A stretch of DNA of 55,754 nt from an uncultured Verrucomicrobiota bacterium (GCA_903838675.1 CAILZI010000173.1:1-55754); one strand, 5' to 3'. Positions 42,364-51,891 are shown, numbered from the stretch's first letter. The notes: generated by a model from the sequence alone, not told the origin. Numbers and translations are program-made.

Positions 42364-43074
42364 TTATTTCGCGGCTTCGGGTACGTAAGGGGATTTTTTC
42401 TGATCGTTGAGCAGGTAGCGCAGGTCTTGACGCAGCTTTTCATCCCAAAACTTGGCGAATTCGGGGTCGGCATTCAAAATATCGGCCAGCCTGCGCACGT
42501 GACCGCGGTGGTCGATGACGGCGACGCGGAGGTCGTGGATGTATTTGTCATCCGGGGAAAGGCGTTCGGCTTCCGGCATGTCCTGCACGGGGCGGAACTG
42601 CACCTGGCTGGTCATGAACTTGCGCACTTCGTCTTTTGCTCCGTTCACGAACCACCAGTTGGAGTCGTCTTTGATACCGATACCTTCGGCAAATTTCTTC
42701 ATCATCTCCGGTGTGTCATCGGCGTCGAGGGTGAAGCTGACGAACTGCAGCCCGGGTTCGCTGGCAAATTCCGCCTGCAGCTTCTTGAGTTTGGCGATCA
42801 CAGCGGCACAGCCACGCGGGCAGCGGGTGAAAACCCAAGAGATGATGAGCACCTTGCCCTTCAAATCTGCGAGATGGACGGTCTTGCCGCTGCGCTCCGT
42901 GAGGTCGAGATCCTTTTCCAGGCGGCCGAGAATCGGCGGACGGTTCACGTCGTTGTCGATGCGTGAACGATAGATGAGGTAGTTGTAAAAGACGACGATG
43001 CCGAGTGCGGCGATGATGATGGGCACCCAGATGGTCCAAGGGCTGAGTTTGGCTTTGGCGGGAGAATCGTTCAT
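42364..43074 (-). CDS. SCO1/SenC-type copper chaperone
   Basis: The 236-residue membrane-anchored protein has an N-terminal helix (WVPIIIAALGIVVFYNYLIY) and a thioredoxin-like domain with the copper motif FTRCPRGCAAV (CxxxC) and a later histidine (IHDLRVAVIDHRGHVR). SCO proteins deliver copper to the CuA site of cytochrome c oxidase. Its position between ctaB and DUF420 supports oxidase assembly, although oxidase subunit genes are outside this window. Confidence 0.9.
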   Translation of the reverse strand: MNDSPAKAKLSPWTIWVPIIIAALGIVVFYNYLIYRSRIDNDVNRPPILGRLEKDLDLTERSGKTVHLADLKGKVLIISWVFTRCPRGCAAVIAKLKKLQAEFASEPGLQFVSFTLDADDTPEMMKKFAEGIGIKDDSNWWFVNGAKDEVRKFMTSQVQFRPVQDMPEAERLSPDDKYIHDLRVAVIDHRGHVRRLADILNADPEFAKFWDEKLRQDLRYLLNDQKKSPYVPEAAK

Positions 43075-43084
43075 GAGGGTGCGG

Positions 43085-43987
43085 TTACGCGTGCTTCCAG
43101 GCGAGGATGGATACGGTCAAAATGCCCGGGAGATACATCAGTGTACAGAAGAAAAGTTTGCGAGCGGTGGGGCGTTCCGGGTGGCGGTTGAAGCGCACTG
43201 CCAGCACGCAGAGCCAGCCGCTGAGGAGCAGCGCCGGTGGCAGAAACCACCAGGCGTAGGCGGCGCCAGCATATACAGGGTAGAACATCAGCAGGACGGT
43301 GCTCACGGCGTAGGCAAGCGCATGCTGGGAGGTGCGCGCGCCGTGCTCATCGTCGTTGGCGAGCATGACGAAACCGCCTTTGCGGTACTCGTCGCGATAC
43401 ATCCAGTTGATGGCGAGGAAGTGCGGCAGCTGCCAGAGGAACAGGAGGAGGAAGAGATAGATGGCGCCGGGCTCGAGCATCAGCTCCCAGCGGAAGTGCG
43501 GTGGGGCACCAGAAGGCAGAGGACCGGCGGCACCGGCCCAGCCGATGAGCGGCGGCAGAGCGCCGGATACTGCGCCGACGAGTGTGTTGGTGGCGCTTTG
43601 GCGCTTCAGCGGGGTGTAGATGAAGAGATACACCGCGAGGGTGAGCGCGGTGAGCGCGGCGGCCTCCATGTTGACCCGGATCGTCAGATGGATGAGGGCC
43701 CAGGCGCTGAGCAGCCAGCCGATGCCAAAGGCGGCCGAAGGGCTCACGCGCCCGGAGGGGAGGGGACGGTCCGCAGTGCGCTGCATGCGCGAGTCGGGCT
43801 CGATTTCCATGAGCTGGTTAAACACTGCGGCACCGAATGCGGCGAGCGTGCTGCCGATAATCGTGTGAAACAGCAGCCAGCCGTCGAAGCCTTTGGGCGC
43901 ACGCAGCCAGAATCCAACAAAGGTGGTGACGATGACGAGTGCACTGAGGCGGAACTTCGTCAGGGTCAGCAGGTCTTTGGTGGTCAT
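43085..43987 (-). CDS. ctaB: Protoheme IX farnesyltransferase (haem O synthase)
   Basis: The 300-residue UbiA-family membrane enzyme adds farnesyl to haem B. The prenyl-diphosphate site is NQLMEIEPDSRMQRTADRPL with two acidic positions and PSGRVSPSAA after it. The second loop has YRDEYRKGGFVMLANDDEHG. About eight membrane helices are visible. It starts seven bases after the dnaJ stop on the same strand and is followed by SCO and DUF420 genes. Confidence 0.92.
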   Translation of the reverse strand: MTTKDLLTLTKFRLSALVIVTTFVGFWLRAPKGFDGWLLFHTIIGSTLAAFGAAVFNQLMEIEPDSRMQRTADRPLPSGRVSPSAAFGIGWLLSAWALIHLTIRVNMEAAALTALTLAVYLFIYTPLKRQSATNTLVGAVSGALPPLIGWAGAAGPLPSGAPPHFRWELMLEPGAIYLFLLLFLWQLPHFLAINWMYRDEYRKGGFVMLANDDEHGARTSQHALAYAVSTVLLMFYPVYAGAAYAWWFLPPALLLSGWLCVLAVRFNRHPERPTARKLFFCTLMYLPGILTVSILAWKHA

Positions 43988-43993
43988 GAGCGG

Positions 43994-45142
43994 TTAGCGG
44001 AAAAACTTTTTCGCCTTTTCGAAGAAGCTCTCCTCCATCGGAGAGGTTTGTTCACCGAGGGATTTGGCGAATTCGTCGAGTTTTTCACGTTGTTCCGAGT
44101 TGAGCTTCGTAGGCACGGCGATCTGCACGTGGACGTAAAGATCACCGAAGCGATCCTCGCCGAGGATTTTCATGCCTTTGCCGCGAAGGCGGAAGGTGGT
44201 GCCGTTCTGAGTGCCGGCCGGCACTTTGACGGAGGCTTTGGCCTCCATGGTGGGGACAGTGAGTTCGCCACCGAGTGCGGCAGTGCCAAATGACAGCGGT
44301 ATGTCGCAGTGCAGGTCGTTGCCTTCGCGCTCGAAGATCTCGTGCGCCCTGATCTGGACAACGATGTAGAGATCGCCCGCAGGGCCGTTCTTCACGCCGA
44401 GATCACCGTTGCCGGTGGAGCGCAGACGGGAGCCGTCTTCGATGCCGGCAGGCACTTTGACGCGAACTTTGGTGCGTTCCTTGGAGCGTCCGGTACCGCT
44501 GCAACTGCGGCAGGGGTCGCTGATCATTTCGCCGCTGCCACTGCAATCCGGGCAAGTCTGCTGAATCTGGAAGAAGCCACGTGAGCTGATGACCTGGCCT
44601 ACGCCGCCACAGGTGCGGCAGGTTTTTTTACCACCGCCGCTGGCGGAGCCGGAACCGGCGCAGGTTTTGCATGAGGCGCTGCGCTCGTACTCGATCTCAC
44701 GCTCTACGCCATGCGCGGCGTCTTCGAGAGAAATTTCCATGCCATAGCGGAGGTCGCTGCCACGCTGCGGACCATCGCGACGACGGCCACCGCCGCCACC
44801 ACCACCGCCGCCGAAGAATTGCTCAAAGATACCGCCGCCACCGCCGCCGCCGAAGACTTCACGGAAAATGTCGAAGGGATCGTGACCACCGGCGGAGGGG
44901 CCGCCCATGCCACCGGCAAAAGCGGCGTGGCCGTAACGGTCATAGGCTGCGCGTTTTTGTTCGTCGCTGAGTACGTCGTAGGCTTCGCCGACTTCCTTGA
45001 ATTTGCCTTCAGCCGATTTGTCGTCGGGGTTTTTGTCGGGATGAAATTTCACCGCGAGCTTGCGGTAGGCTTTTTTCAACTCCTCGGCCGAGACGTCACG
45101 TGAGACGCCAAGGACTTCGTAATAATCGCGTTTGTCGGCCAT
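43994..45142 (-). CDS. dnaJ: Chaperone protein DnaJ
   Basis: The 382-residue co-chaperone has a J domain with KFHPDKNPDDK, a long Gly/Phe-rich linker (residues 79-117, including a poly-Gly run), a zinc domain with four CxxCxGxG units (CKTCAGSG, CRTCGGVG, CPDCSGSG, CRSCSGTG) and the C-terminal substrate-binding region. It activates DnaK ATPase; dnaK is not in the window. It lies 18 bases downstream of grpE. Confidence 0.95.
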   Translation of the reverse strand: MADKRDYYEVLGVSRDVSAEELKKAYRKLAVKFHPDKNPDDKSAEGKFKEVGEAYDVLSDEQKRAAYDRYGHAAFAGGMGGPSAGGHDPFDIFREVFGGGGGGGIFEQFFGGGGGGGGGRRRDGPQRGSDLRYGMEISLEDAAHGVEREIEYERSASCKTCAGSGSASGGGKKTCRTCGGVGQVISSRGFFQIQQTCPDCSGSGEMISDPCRSCSGTGRSKERTKVRVKVPAGIEDGSRLRSTGNGDLGVKNGPAGDLYIVVQIRAHEIFEREGNDLHCDIPLSFGTAALGGELTVPTMEAKASVKVPAGTQNGTTFRLRGKGMKILGEDRFGDLYVHVQIAVPTKLNSEQREKLDEFAKSLGEQTSPMEESFFEKAKKFFR

Positions 45143-45160
45143 AACAGTGTAGAAAGGGGG

Positions 45161-45727
45161 TTACGCCTCTGCAGGGGGCGTGGGACCACTGGAAACGATG
45201 ACGCTGGCTGCACGCAGGAGGCGGTCCTTGAGCTTGTAGCCACGGCGGGTGACACGGATGACGGTGCCTTCGGGGACCGTGGTGCTGACTTCCTGGGCGA
45301 CGGCCTCGTGAAGATTGGGGTCAAAGACTTTGCCCTGGGCTTCGATTTCCACCGCGCCACTGTCGCGCAAAAATTCCTGAAGCTGGCGGTTCACCATGCT
45401 CATGCCCATGAAGATCATGGACTTCTCGGAGTCGGCACGCGCGGCTTCGAGACCCATGTCAAAATTATCGAGGATGGGGCACAAGGAGCGGAGCAGATCG
45501 CCATTGGCGTAGGCGCGGGTTTCCTGGGCTTCGCGGGCGGAGCGTTTGCGGAAGTTGTCGAGCTCGGCCTGGCTGCGGTAGGCCATGTCTTTCCAGCGTT
45601 CGACTTCCTGGGTCAGTGCTGTGATGGGATCAAGCGGGGCTGCCTCCTCCACTGGAGCGAAGGCTTCAGGATTGGGGGTTTCTTCAAAAGGTGCTTGCTG
45701 GGTCGTATCGGGACTCGGCTCGGTCAT
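45161..45727 (-). CDS. grpE: Nucleotide exchange factor GrpE
   Basis: The 188-residue protein has an acidic, disordered start, a long helix (QEVERWKDMAYRSQAELDNF, then RKRSAREAQ) and the C-terminal beta domain (GAVEIEAQGKVFDPNLHEAV, then GYKLKDRLLRAASVIVS). It releases ADP from DnaK. Gene order grpE-dnaJ is common. It follows the SpoIIE-type phosphatase gene by 29 bases. Confidence 0.94.
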   Translation of the reverse strand: MTEPSPDTTQQAPFEETPNPEAFAPVEEAAPLDPITALTQEVERWKDMAYRSQAELDNFRKRSAREAQETRAYANGDLLRSLCPILDNFDMGLEAARADSEKSMIFMGMSMVNRQLQEFLRDSGAVEIEAQGKVFDPNLHEAVAQEVSTTVPEGTVIRVTRRGYKLKDRLLRAASVIVSSGPTPPAEA

Positions 45728-45756
45728 AGTTTTTCGCGGTGGTTTGGGGGGCGCGA

Positions 45757-47205
45757 CTATGCCGCCTTCTGTATGGCAATCAAGGTGATGTCGTCATGGG
45801 AGCGCCGGCCCTTCAAAAAGTGCTCCAAATCAAGGATGATGCCGCCAATGACCGCTTTCGGCCCGTTTGGGGCATGTTTGGCGAGTTCTTCCTCCACGCG
45901 CTCCTCACCAAATTCGATGCCTTTGGGGTCCATGGCCTCGTTGACTCCGTCGGTGTAGAGCAGCAGGCAGTCACCGGGCTGCATTTCGAAGCTGGCGTCC
46001 TTGGTGACACGTTCAAACACCGCGCCTTTGTCGATGCCGACGCCGAGACCGGGCGGGTGGATGGATTCGACCTTGCCGGTGGCTTTGCGCCAGAGGAGGG
46101 CGGCATTGTGGCCGGCACGAGAGAGGGTGAGCCTGGAGCCGTCCGGCTCCACCACGACATAGGACATGGTGATGAACATGTCTTCGCGGATGTCCGGGGC
46201 GATCTGGCGGTTTACGGCACCGAGGACGGTGCTGGGCGAGGCGGAACTGTTCGCATTGGCACGCATCAGAGTACGACACATGACGGTGATCATGGCGGCA
46301 CCCAGGCCTTTGCCCGAAACATCGGCAATGACGGCACCAAAGCGACCGTCAGGCAGATTGAAATAATCAAAATAGTCGCCGCTGAGGGTGCGGGCCGGGA
46401 TGTTTCTGCCAGCGATGATGAATCCCGGCACCAGCGGGTCGCGATCTGGCAGCAGCACCTTTTGGATCTGACTGGCGTTTTGAAGCTCCTGCTGATCCAT
46501 GCGGTTCTTCGCGGCTTCCTGATGCGACATGGCATTCGCCAGTGCGAAGGCGGACTGCTCAATGAGGGAGTTGAAGACCTCGAAGTCATTGGCATTGTAG
46601 CTGCGGCCATCCTTGGGGGAAGTGACGGCAAGCACACCCAGCCTGCGAACACCAAAGCTCAGGGGGCCGATCATGGCGGTGACGTGCTGCTGGGAGGGAA
46701 CCAGGTGCTCGCCAATGCGCGGATCCGTGCCGAGGTCTGGCAGCAATTCTGTCTTTTGCTGCATGAAAACACTGCCGAGCAAACCCGACTGAACCGTTTC
46801 TGCATGCATGCGCAAGGTGCTCAGGAGAGTGGCTGAATTCTCCTTCATCTGCTGACGCACACGATCGGGCAGGCTGATGAGCGGAGCACAAAAGTCGGAA
46901 TAGTGCCGTGGCACGAGCTGCTGGGAGGCCTCATCGTAGAGGTAGAGCGCACCACCGGTGCTCTGCGTCACGCGGATGGCTCCCTCAACAATCAACCGGT
47001 ACATTGAAGCCTGCTGATCATCCCGCCAGATGGCTTCGCCCAGATCATGCAGGTAGTGAAACATGCGCCGTTCTTCGGCCACGATGGCTTCCTCCTCGGC
47101 GCGGAGCGCGGCGATGGCATGCTTTTGCTGACGAGCAATTTTTGCCAGCATTACCAGTCCCGCCGTCATCAGCAGTACGATCAGGACAAGAAGAGCGATG
47201 ATCAT
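45757..47205 (-). CDS. Membrane-anchored GAF-SpoIIE/RsbU-type PP2C phosphatase
   Basis: The 482-residue protein has one N-terminal membrane helix (IALLVLIVLLMTAGLVMLA), a short coiled coil, a GAF-like domain at about 70-225 (ALYLYDEASQQLVPRHYSDF, and LGVLAVTSPKDGRSYNANDF) and a SpoIIE-type PP2C domain from about 270. Metal ligands lie in VIADVSGKGLGAAMI and LLLYTDGVNEAMDPKG. Such enzymes dephosphorylate STAS-domain antagonists in partner-switching cascades. A STAS gene lies 36 bases upstream on the same strand. Confidence 0.88.
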   Translation of the reverse strand: MIIALLVLIVLLMTAGLVMLAKIARQQKHAIAALRAEEEAIVAEERRMFHYLHDLGEAIWRDDQQASMYRLIVEGAIRVTQSTGGALYLYDEASQQLVPRHYSDFCAPLISLPDRVRQQMKENSATLLSTLRMHAETVQSGLLGSVFMQQKTELLPDLGTDPRIGEHLVPSQQHVTAMIGPLSFGVRRLGVLAVTSPKDGRSYNANDFEVFNSLIEQSAFALANAMSHQEAAKNRMDQQELQNASQIQKVLLPDRDPLVPGFIIAGRNIPARTLSGDYFDYFNLPDGRFGAVIADVSGKGLGAAMITVMCRTLMRANANSSASPSTVLGAVNRQIAPDIREDMFITMSYVVVEPDGSRLTLSRAGHNAALLWRKATGKVESIHPPGLGVGIDKGAVFERVTKDASFEMQPGDCLLLYTDGVNEAMDPKGIEFGEERVEEELAKHAPNGPKAVIGGIILDLEHFLKGRRSHDDITLIAIQKAA

Positions 47206-47241
47206 GGGTTTAAAAGGCGGCCCGGCTCATCCGGGTGACGC

Positions 47242-47778
47242 CTAGGCGGGAACAGCAGATGTGCCAGCCTCCAGCTCTTTTTCCAAAAATTCGATCACAT
47301 CGTGAAAACGGCTTTCGTTGGCATCACTCACATCAGCGAGGGCCTGATGAGCGGAGAGCACGTGCTGGGTCTGCACCTCTTTGCAGTCGGCGGTGGATTC
47401 ACCGCAATGCTGAAGTGCGTCAGAGACTTCCTTGCGTTCCGCCTCCCAGAGCTTGCCGTCACGATCGAGATCCAGAATATGATCGAGTCCCAGACTGGTG
47501 AGCAGCTGCAGATTGCGCTGGTTGGCATTGACGACGCTCAGGGATCCGCCGCCAGATTCGCGGAGGTTGAGTGCTGCACCGGTGAGCATGCCCAGAAAGG
47601 TGGAGTCCATCATCGGGCAGCGTTCCAGATCGACGACGAGATTGCGCATGCCTTGCTCAACGACGCGTTGGAGGGCTTTCTTCGCCTGCAGGCTGTTTTG
47701 GAAGGTGCCTCGACCATCCACCCTCATCCAGAACACGCGGCCGATGGTGCCAACAAGAATATGAGTGGGGGGAGTCAT
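47242..47778 (-). CDS. STAS-domain protein (anti-anti-sigma factor type)
   Basis: The 178-residue protein has a STAS domain at about 10-105: RVFWMRVDGRGTFQNSLQAK, VVDLERCPMMDSTFLGMLTG, with the phosphorylatable serine/threonine in MDSTF, and LSVVNANQRNLQLLTSLGLD. A C-terminal extension of about 70 residues (ESTADCKEVQTQHVLSAHQA) is not part of the fold. The ATG at 47778 begins the family sequence; upstream residues in the open frame do not. It is the likely substrate of the adjacent phosphatase. No kinase partner lies in the window. Confidence 0.85.
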   Translation of the reverse strand: MTPPTHILVGTIGRVFWMRVDGRGTFQNSLQAKKALQRVVEQGMRNLVVDLERCPMMDSTFLGMLTGAALNLRESGGGSLSVVNANQRNLQLLTSLGLDHILDLDRDGKLWEAERKEVSDALQHCGESTADCKEVQTQHVLSAHQALADVSDANESRFHDVIEFLEKELEAGTSAVPA

Positions 47779-47789
47779 GCGTTGCGGGG

Positions 47790-48284
47790 TTAGTTCCAGA
47801 GCGCGGATTGCTGGCTGACCAGCTCTTCCTTGCCTCGCAGAATACTTATGCGCCAAGCGATTACCCGGCCACTTTTTTGGTAATCTGAGCCGATAACCTG
47901 GAATTGGGAAATGTTGCTGCGATGAATGTCATCGACCACTTGTTCCTGCACACGTTTGCTGAGACCAGACTTCGACTGCAGGTATTCGAATTTTACGGTC
48001 ACCGGGCCGGTGCGGTCATTGGCTTTCCAAAAGAAAGCGTAGTAGTGGCCGAAGCGATCAACGATTTCCTTCTTGGTCACCGCGCCGTAAATGAAATGCT
48101 GGCGCTCGAAAAGAATCGTCGCGTTCATCGTGTTAGGCGTGAAGAACGGCATCAGGTGATAGTACTTCGCCTTGGTGATCTTTCCTCCCGGGCCTACGGC
48201 AGTGCTGGAGCAGGCAGAAAGCGCAAAGGCCAGGATGGCAAGGCATCCAAGGCGGAGGCGGGAGGTGCGTTTCTCTGTCGTCAT
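47790..48284 (-). CDS. Lipoprotein of unknown function
   Basis: The 164-residue protein begins MTTEKRTSRLRLGCLAILAF and has the lipobox ALSAC near residue 25. The mature part has no family I recognise; YYHLMPFFTPNTMNATILFE and HYYAFFWKANDRTGPVTVKF are beta-like with many aromatics. It precedes the STAS gene by 11 bases, so it could report on the envelope to the partner-switching pair, which is speculative. An ATG 12 bases upstream is an alternative start. Confidence 0.65.
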   Translation of the reverse strand: MTTEKRTSRLRLGCLAILAFALSACSSTAVGPGGKITKAKYYHLMPFFTPNTMNATILFERQHFIYGAVTKKEIVDRFGHYYAFFWKANDRTGPVTVKFEYLQSKSGLSKRVQEQVVDDIHRSNISQFQVIGSDYQKSGRVIAWRISILRGKEELVSQQSALWN

Positions 48285-48358
48285 GAAGGGGGGCAATATT
48301 GAATCGGGACGCTTGATGTCAATGTTCCCTTCGATTCTTCAATTCTCCAAAGGATAAT

Positions 48359-50692
48359 TCACAAAAGTGACACTGGATCGACATCCCACGTGACAATGAC
48401 CTCGGCAGGCAGGGTGGTGGCCTGCAGCACCTGCTGGATGTGGCGGCACAGCGGGCGGATTTTGGCCGCCCGGAGCAGGAGTTGGTAACGAAACTGACCA
48501 TGGGCCTTGGCCATGGCACAGGGGGCGGGCTCGCCCATGAGAACGTCCTTGGACAGGCCTTCAAGGAGGCGCCGGTGCAGTGTTTGCAGGGCAAATTCCG
48601 CCATGGCCTGGTGTTTTCCCCGGCTCGCAAGAATGACAACGTGGGTGTACGGCGGGTAATGAAAGGCGCGTCGCTGCTCCAATTCTTGCTGGGCGAAGCC
48701 CTCGAAGTCGTTGTGGCGCGAAAACTGCACCGCTGGGCTGTGGGGTGCGTGGGTTTGCACCACGACCTCCCCTTTGACCTCGCCGCGCCCGGCCCGGCCC
48801 GCCACCTGCACCAGCAGCTGCAGGGTGCGCTCCGCCGCGCGGAAATCCGGGAGATTGAGTGCCAGATCGGCATTCAGCACGCCCACCAGTGTTACATTGG
48901 GGAAATCGAGACCCTTGGCGATCATCTGCGTGCCGATGATGAGGTCGAGTTTCTGAGCGCGGAAATCCCGCAGCAGATCGCGGAGCTGGTTTTTGCGTTG
49001 AATCGTGTCTGTATCGACGCGGGCGATGCGTGCATTCGGGAAAACTTCGCGCACGACGGTTTCGACGCGTTCGGTGCCGTAACCGGCGAATTTGAGGCCC
49101 GGCTCCTGGCAGGAGGGACATTTTGACGGCGGCAGCCGCCGCGAACCGCAGACATGGCAGACGAGGCGGTTTTCGTGCTTGTGCAGTGTCATGGGGATGC
49201 TGCAGTCCTGGCACTGTACCGTCTCACCGCAGGCCAGACAGGCGAGTGAGGTGTTGAAACCACGACGGTTTAAAAACAGGATGGTCTGCTCTTTCTTTTC
49301 CAGCCGCGAGGTGATCGCCGCCCGCAGCCTTTCAGAGAGGATGCCGGTATTCGCCACGGTGGTCCCGGTGCCTTTGCGGCGTTCCATGCGCATGTCCACG
49401 ATGCGGATCAGTGGCAGGGTACGTCCGTCTGTGCGCTGCAGCAGTTTCAGCAGTTCGTATTTTCCGCTCGCGGCATTTTCGAAGGATTCAAGGCTGGGCG
49501 TGGCACTGCCGAGCAAGACGACGCATTTTTCGATGCTGCCGCGCACCACCGCCACATCCCGTGCGTGATAGCGCGGTGTTTCGTCCTGTTTGAAGGACGG
49601 CTCGTGCTCCTCATCCACAATGATGATGCCAAGCCGTTCCAGGGGCGCGAAAATCGCGCTGCGGGCACCGATGACAATGTCGGCACGGTCTTCGTGAATC
49701 TTGAACCACTCATCGTGGCGCTCGCCGTCGCTCAAATGGCTGTGAAGGACTGCGATGCGCTCGCTGCGATCTGAAAAGCGCGCCTTGAAGCGCTCGATCG
49801 TCTGTGGCGTGAGCGCGATTTCAGGCACCAGAACCAGAGCGGTGCCGCCGCGCTCGATCACACGGGCGATGGCCTGGAGATAGACTTCCGTCTTGCCGCT
49901 GCCGGTGATGCCATGCAGGAGGATGGGCTTGGTCTGCTCCGTGGAATCGATGGCTGCGGCGACGCGGGTGTAAGCCGCCTGCTGCTCACTGGTGAAGGTG
50001 AGTGCCTGGCTGGGCAGGAAGGCCTCGTCGTGAAAGGGGTCGCGCTCCACGCGAACCTCGCTGCGGGTGATCCAGCCTGCCTTGAGCAGAGGTTTGAGAA
50101 TCGTGGCTGCGCGGGGCACGTCCCTGCGGATCTGGCTCAGGGTGGCCTCTCCCTTGCAACTGCGGAGGATGTCGAGCACGCGTGCCTGCATCGGCGCTTT
50201 GTGCCGGAGCTTTTCAAACTCGTCCGGGGGGGGCTCGCGCAGGAGTTTGAGATGGCTGTCCATCACGAAGCTGCCCGGTTTGTCCCGCACCGCCTGGGGC
50301 AGCATGGTGCGCAGAACGGTGTGAACGGAAACGAGGTAGTACTCGGCGATCCAGCGCGCGAGCTTGAGCAGTCCGGGGGTGAACATGGGCCGCTTTGCCA
50401 CGATGGTGGCGATCTCCTTGAGGCGGCCGCGATGGGGTGACTCATCGAGCAGTTCCAGAACCACGGCATTCATGCGCCGGTTTTGGAGCGGAACCATCAC
50501 GCGTGACCCCACCACGACCTCATCTGCCATGCCGTCAGGAATGGCGTAGTCCAGCTCCATCGCCGCCGCACCTTCGAGCTGTACGCGGGCGACGCGCACA
50601 GTGGGCTGCGCCGCGACAGCCTCAACCACAGGTGCACCAAACAGATCACTCTGTTTGGGCTTTGGGGCGTCGTTTGGGCTGGGACGTGGCAT
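48359..50692 (-). CDS. priA: Primosomal protein N' (replication restart helicase PriA)
   Basis: The 777-residue helicase restarts stalled forks. An N-terminal 3'-DNA-binding domain (LDYAIPDGMADEVVVGSRVM) is followed by Walker A GITGSGKTEVYL, the DEEHE box (IIVDEEHEPSFKQDETPRYH), a zinc region with CxxC pairs (CLACGETVQCQDC, CHVCGSRRLPPSKCPSC) and helicase motifs such as IIGTQMIAKGLDFPNVTLVG and QVAGRAGRGEVKGEV. AGGA lies eight bases before the ATG at 50692; an ATG at 50701 would add three residues. Confidence 0.94.
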   Translation of the reverse strand: MPRPSPNDAPKPKQSDLFGAPVVEAVAAQPTVRVARVQLEGAAAMELDYAIPDGMADEVVVGSRVMVPLQNRRMNAVVLELLDESPHRGRLKEIATIVAKRPMFTPGLLKLARWIAEYYLVSVHTVLRTMLPQAVRDKPGSFVMDSHLKLLREPPPDEFEKLRHKAPMQARVLDILRSCKGEATLSQIRRDVPRAATILKPLLKAGWITRSEVRVERDPFHDEAFLPSQALTFTSEQQAAYTRVAAAIDSTEQTKPILLHGITGSGKTEVYLQAIARVIERGGTALVLVPEIALTPQTIERFKARFSDRSERIAVLHSHLSDGERHDEWFKIHEDRADIVIGARSAIFAPLERLGIIIVDEEHEPSFKQDETPRYHARDVAVVRGSIEKCVVLLGSATPSLESFENAASGKYELLKLLQRTDGRTLPLIRIVDMRMERRKGTGTTVANTGILSERLRAAITSRLEKKEQTILFLNRRGFNTSLACLACGETVQCQDCSIPMTLHKHENRLVCHVCGSRRLPPSKCPSCQEPGLKFAGYGTERVETVVREVFPNARIARVDTDTIQRKNQLRDLLRDFRAQKLDLIIGTQMIAKGLDFPNVTLVGVLNADLALNLPDFRAAERTLQLLVQVAGRAGRGEVKGEVVVQTHAPHSPAVQFSRHNDFEGFAQQELEQRRAFHYPPYTHVVILASRGKHQAMAEFALQTLHRRLLEGLSKDVLMGEPAPCAMAKAHGQFRYQLLLRAAKIRPLCRHIQQVLQATTLPAEVIVTWDVDPVSLL

Positions 50693-50795
50693 GCGGTGCA
50701 TCCTAGCCGCCGTGAATCACAGACCAAAAGGAATCTTCTTTTGAGAAACAAACCACCCCGTGCGATAGTTTTCAGGAGCAGCACGGAGCGAAGGC

Positions 50796-51602
50796 ATGTG
50801 GAACTTTCTGACAGAGCACTGGCGCGACGGCGTGGAGATTCTAATCCTCGCCGCGCTGGCGTATCATGGTTATCTGTTTTTCCGTGCGACGCGCGGCGCG
50901 CGCATTCTGACCGGTTTGCTGGTGCTGCTGCTAAGCCTGGCACTGCTCTCGCTGCTGCTGGAGCTGTCCGTCATCAGCAGCCTGCTGCAGCGCTTTTCGG
51001 TCTTCCTCGCCATTGCGCTGGTCATCATCTTTCAGCCGGAGCTGCGCCGAGTGCTGGCGGAGCTGGGCAGCAGCCGTATTTTTTCCTTCAATCGTCCCGA
51101 TCCGGAGGCGCTGGATGTGCTGATGGAGGCCATGCAGCAGCTTTCGTCACGGAGATGCGGCGCGTTGTTTGCCCTGAAGCGTGGGATTGATCTCAAGCCG
51201 TATGCCGAATCCGGGGTGGAACTGGATGCGGTGATCTCGAATGAACTGATCACCACGATTTTCCATCCCAAGACCTCGCTGCATGATGGCGGGGCCATCA
51301 TTGATCAGGGGCGCATCTCGGCAGCAGGCTGTGTTTTTCCAGTGAGCCAGCGTGACATTCAGGACCGTGCCATCGGGCTGCGTCATCGTGCCGGCATGGG
51401 CATCTCGGAAGAGACGGATGCGATCGCACTTGTGGTTTCCGAGGAGACGGGGGCGCTTTCCTTGTGTTTTCAAGGCAAGCTGGAGCATGACCTGGAGCCG
51501 GAGGAACTGCGCCAGCGCATCAATGAAATTCTCACAGCCGGGTCAGGCACTGATGCGGAAACCGCAACGGAGGGCAGTCATGAACTGGGGGCATCAACTT
51601 AA
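50796..51602 (+). CDS. cdaA: CdaA-type diadenylate cyclase
   Basis: The 268-residue protein makes cyclic di-AMP. Three N-terminal membrane helices (LIAALAYHGYLFF-like at 16-28; ILTGLLVLLLSLALLSLLLE; SLLQRFSVFLAIALVIIF) lead into a DAC domain. Its motifs are LHDGGAIIDQGRISAAGC (the DGA motif) and IGLRHRAGMGISEETDAIAL (the RHR motif). The gene precedes a YbbR-like anchor gene (23-base overlap) and glmM, the same order as cdaA-cdaR-glmM in Firmicutes. Confidence 0.92.
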   Translation: MWNFLTEHWRDGVEILILAALAYHGYLFFRATRGARILTGLLVLLLSLALLSLLLELSVISSLLQRFSVFLAIALVIIFQPELRRVLAELGSSRIFSFNRPDPEALDVLMEAMQQLSSRRCGALFALKRGIDLKPYAESGVELDAVISNELITTIFHPKTSLHDGGAIIDQGRISAAGCVFPVSQRDIQDRAIGLRHRAGMGISEETDAIALVVSEETGALSLCFQGKLEHDLEPEELRQRINEILTAGSGTDAETATEGSHELGAST

Positions 51603-51891
51603 AGAACTCATCACCCTCAACTGGCGGGAAAAGATCATCTCCCTGGTACTGGCGTTTCTGTTTTGGTTCATGATCAAGGCGCAGGACGCCCGCCATGTGC
51701 CGACCTACTCCATGCCGCCGCCCGCGCGGATGCCTGTGCCGAGCTCTCCGGCGCCGTCCCAGCTGACGCCGGTGATTCCTGCGCCGGTACAATTACCTTC
51801 ACAATTGGAGCCCATGTTGTCGCCACCCGGTGCTGCCACCACGCCTCCGGCCAAGCCAGGGACTGCAATCACAGGTGCCTCCGGGCTTTGA
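51580..51891 (+). CDS. YbbR/CdaR-like membrane anchor protein without YbbR domains
   Basis: The 103-residue product begins MNWGHQLKELITLNWREKII and has one membrane helix (about 17-33, IISLVLAFLFWFMIKAQ). This matches the N-terminus of YbbR/CdaR proteins, whose helix normally leads to several YbbR domains. Here it runs into about 65 residues rich in Pro, Ala and Ser and stops. The start overlaps the cdaA stop by 23 bases, so translation is probably coupled. It could be an anchor that still contacts CdaA. I see no frameshift that would restore YbbR domains. Confidence 0.7.
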   Translation: MNWGHQLKELITLNWREKIISLVLAFLFWFMIKAQDARHVPTYSMPPPARMPVPSSPAPSQLTPVIPAPVQLPSQLEPMLSPPGAATTPPAKPGTAITGASGL

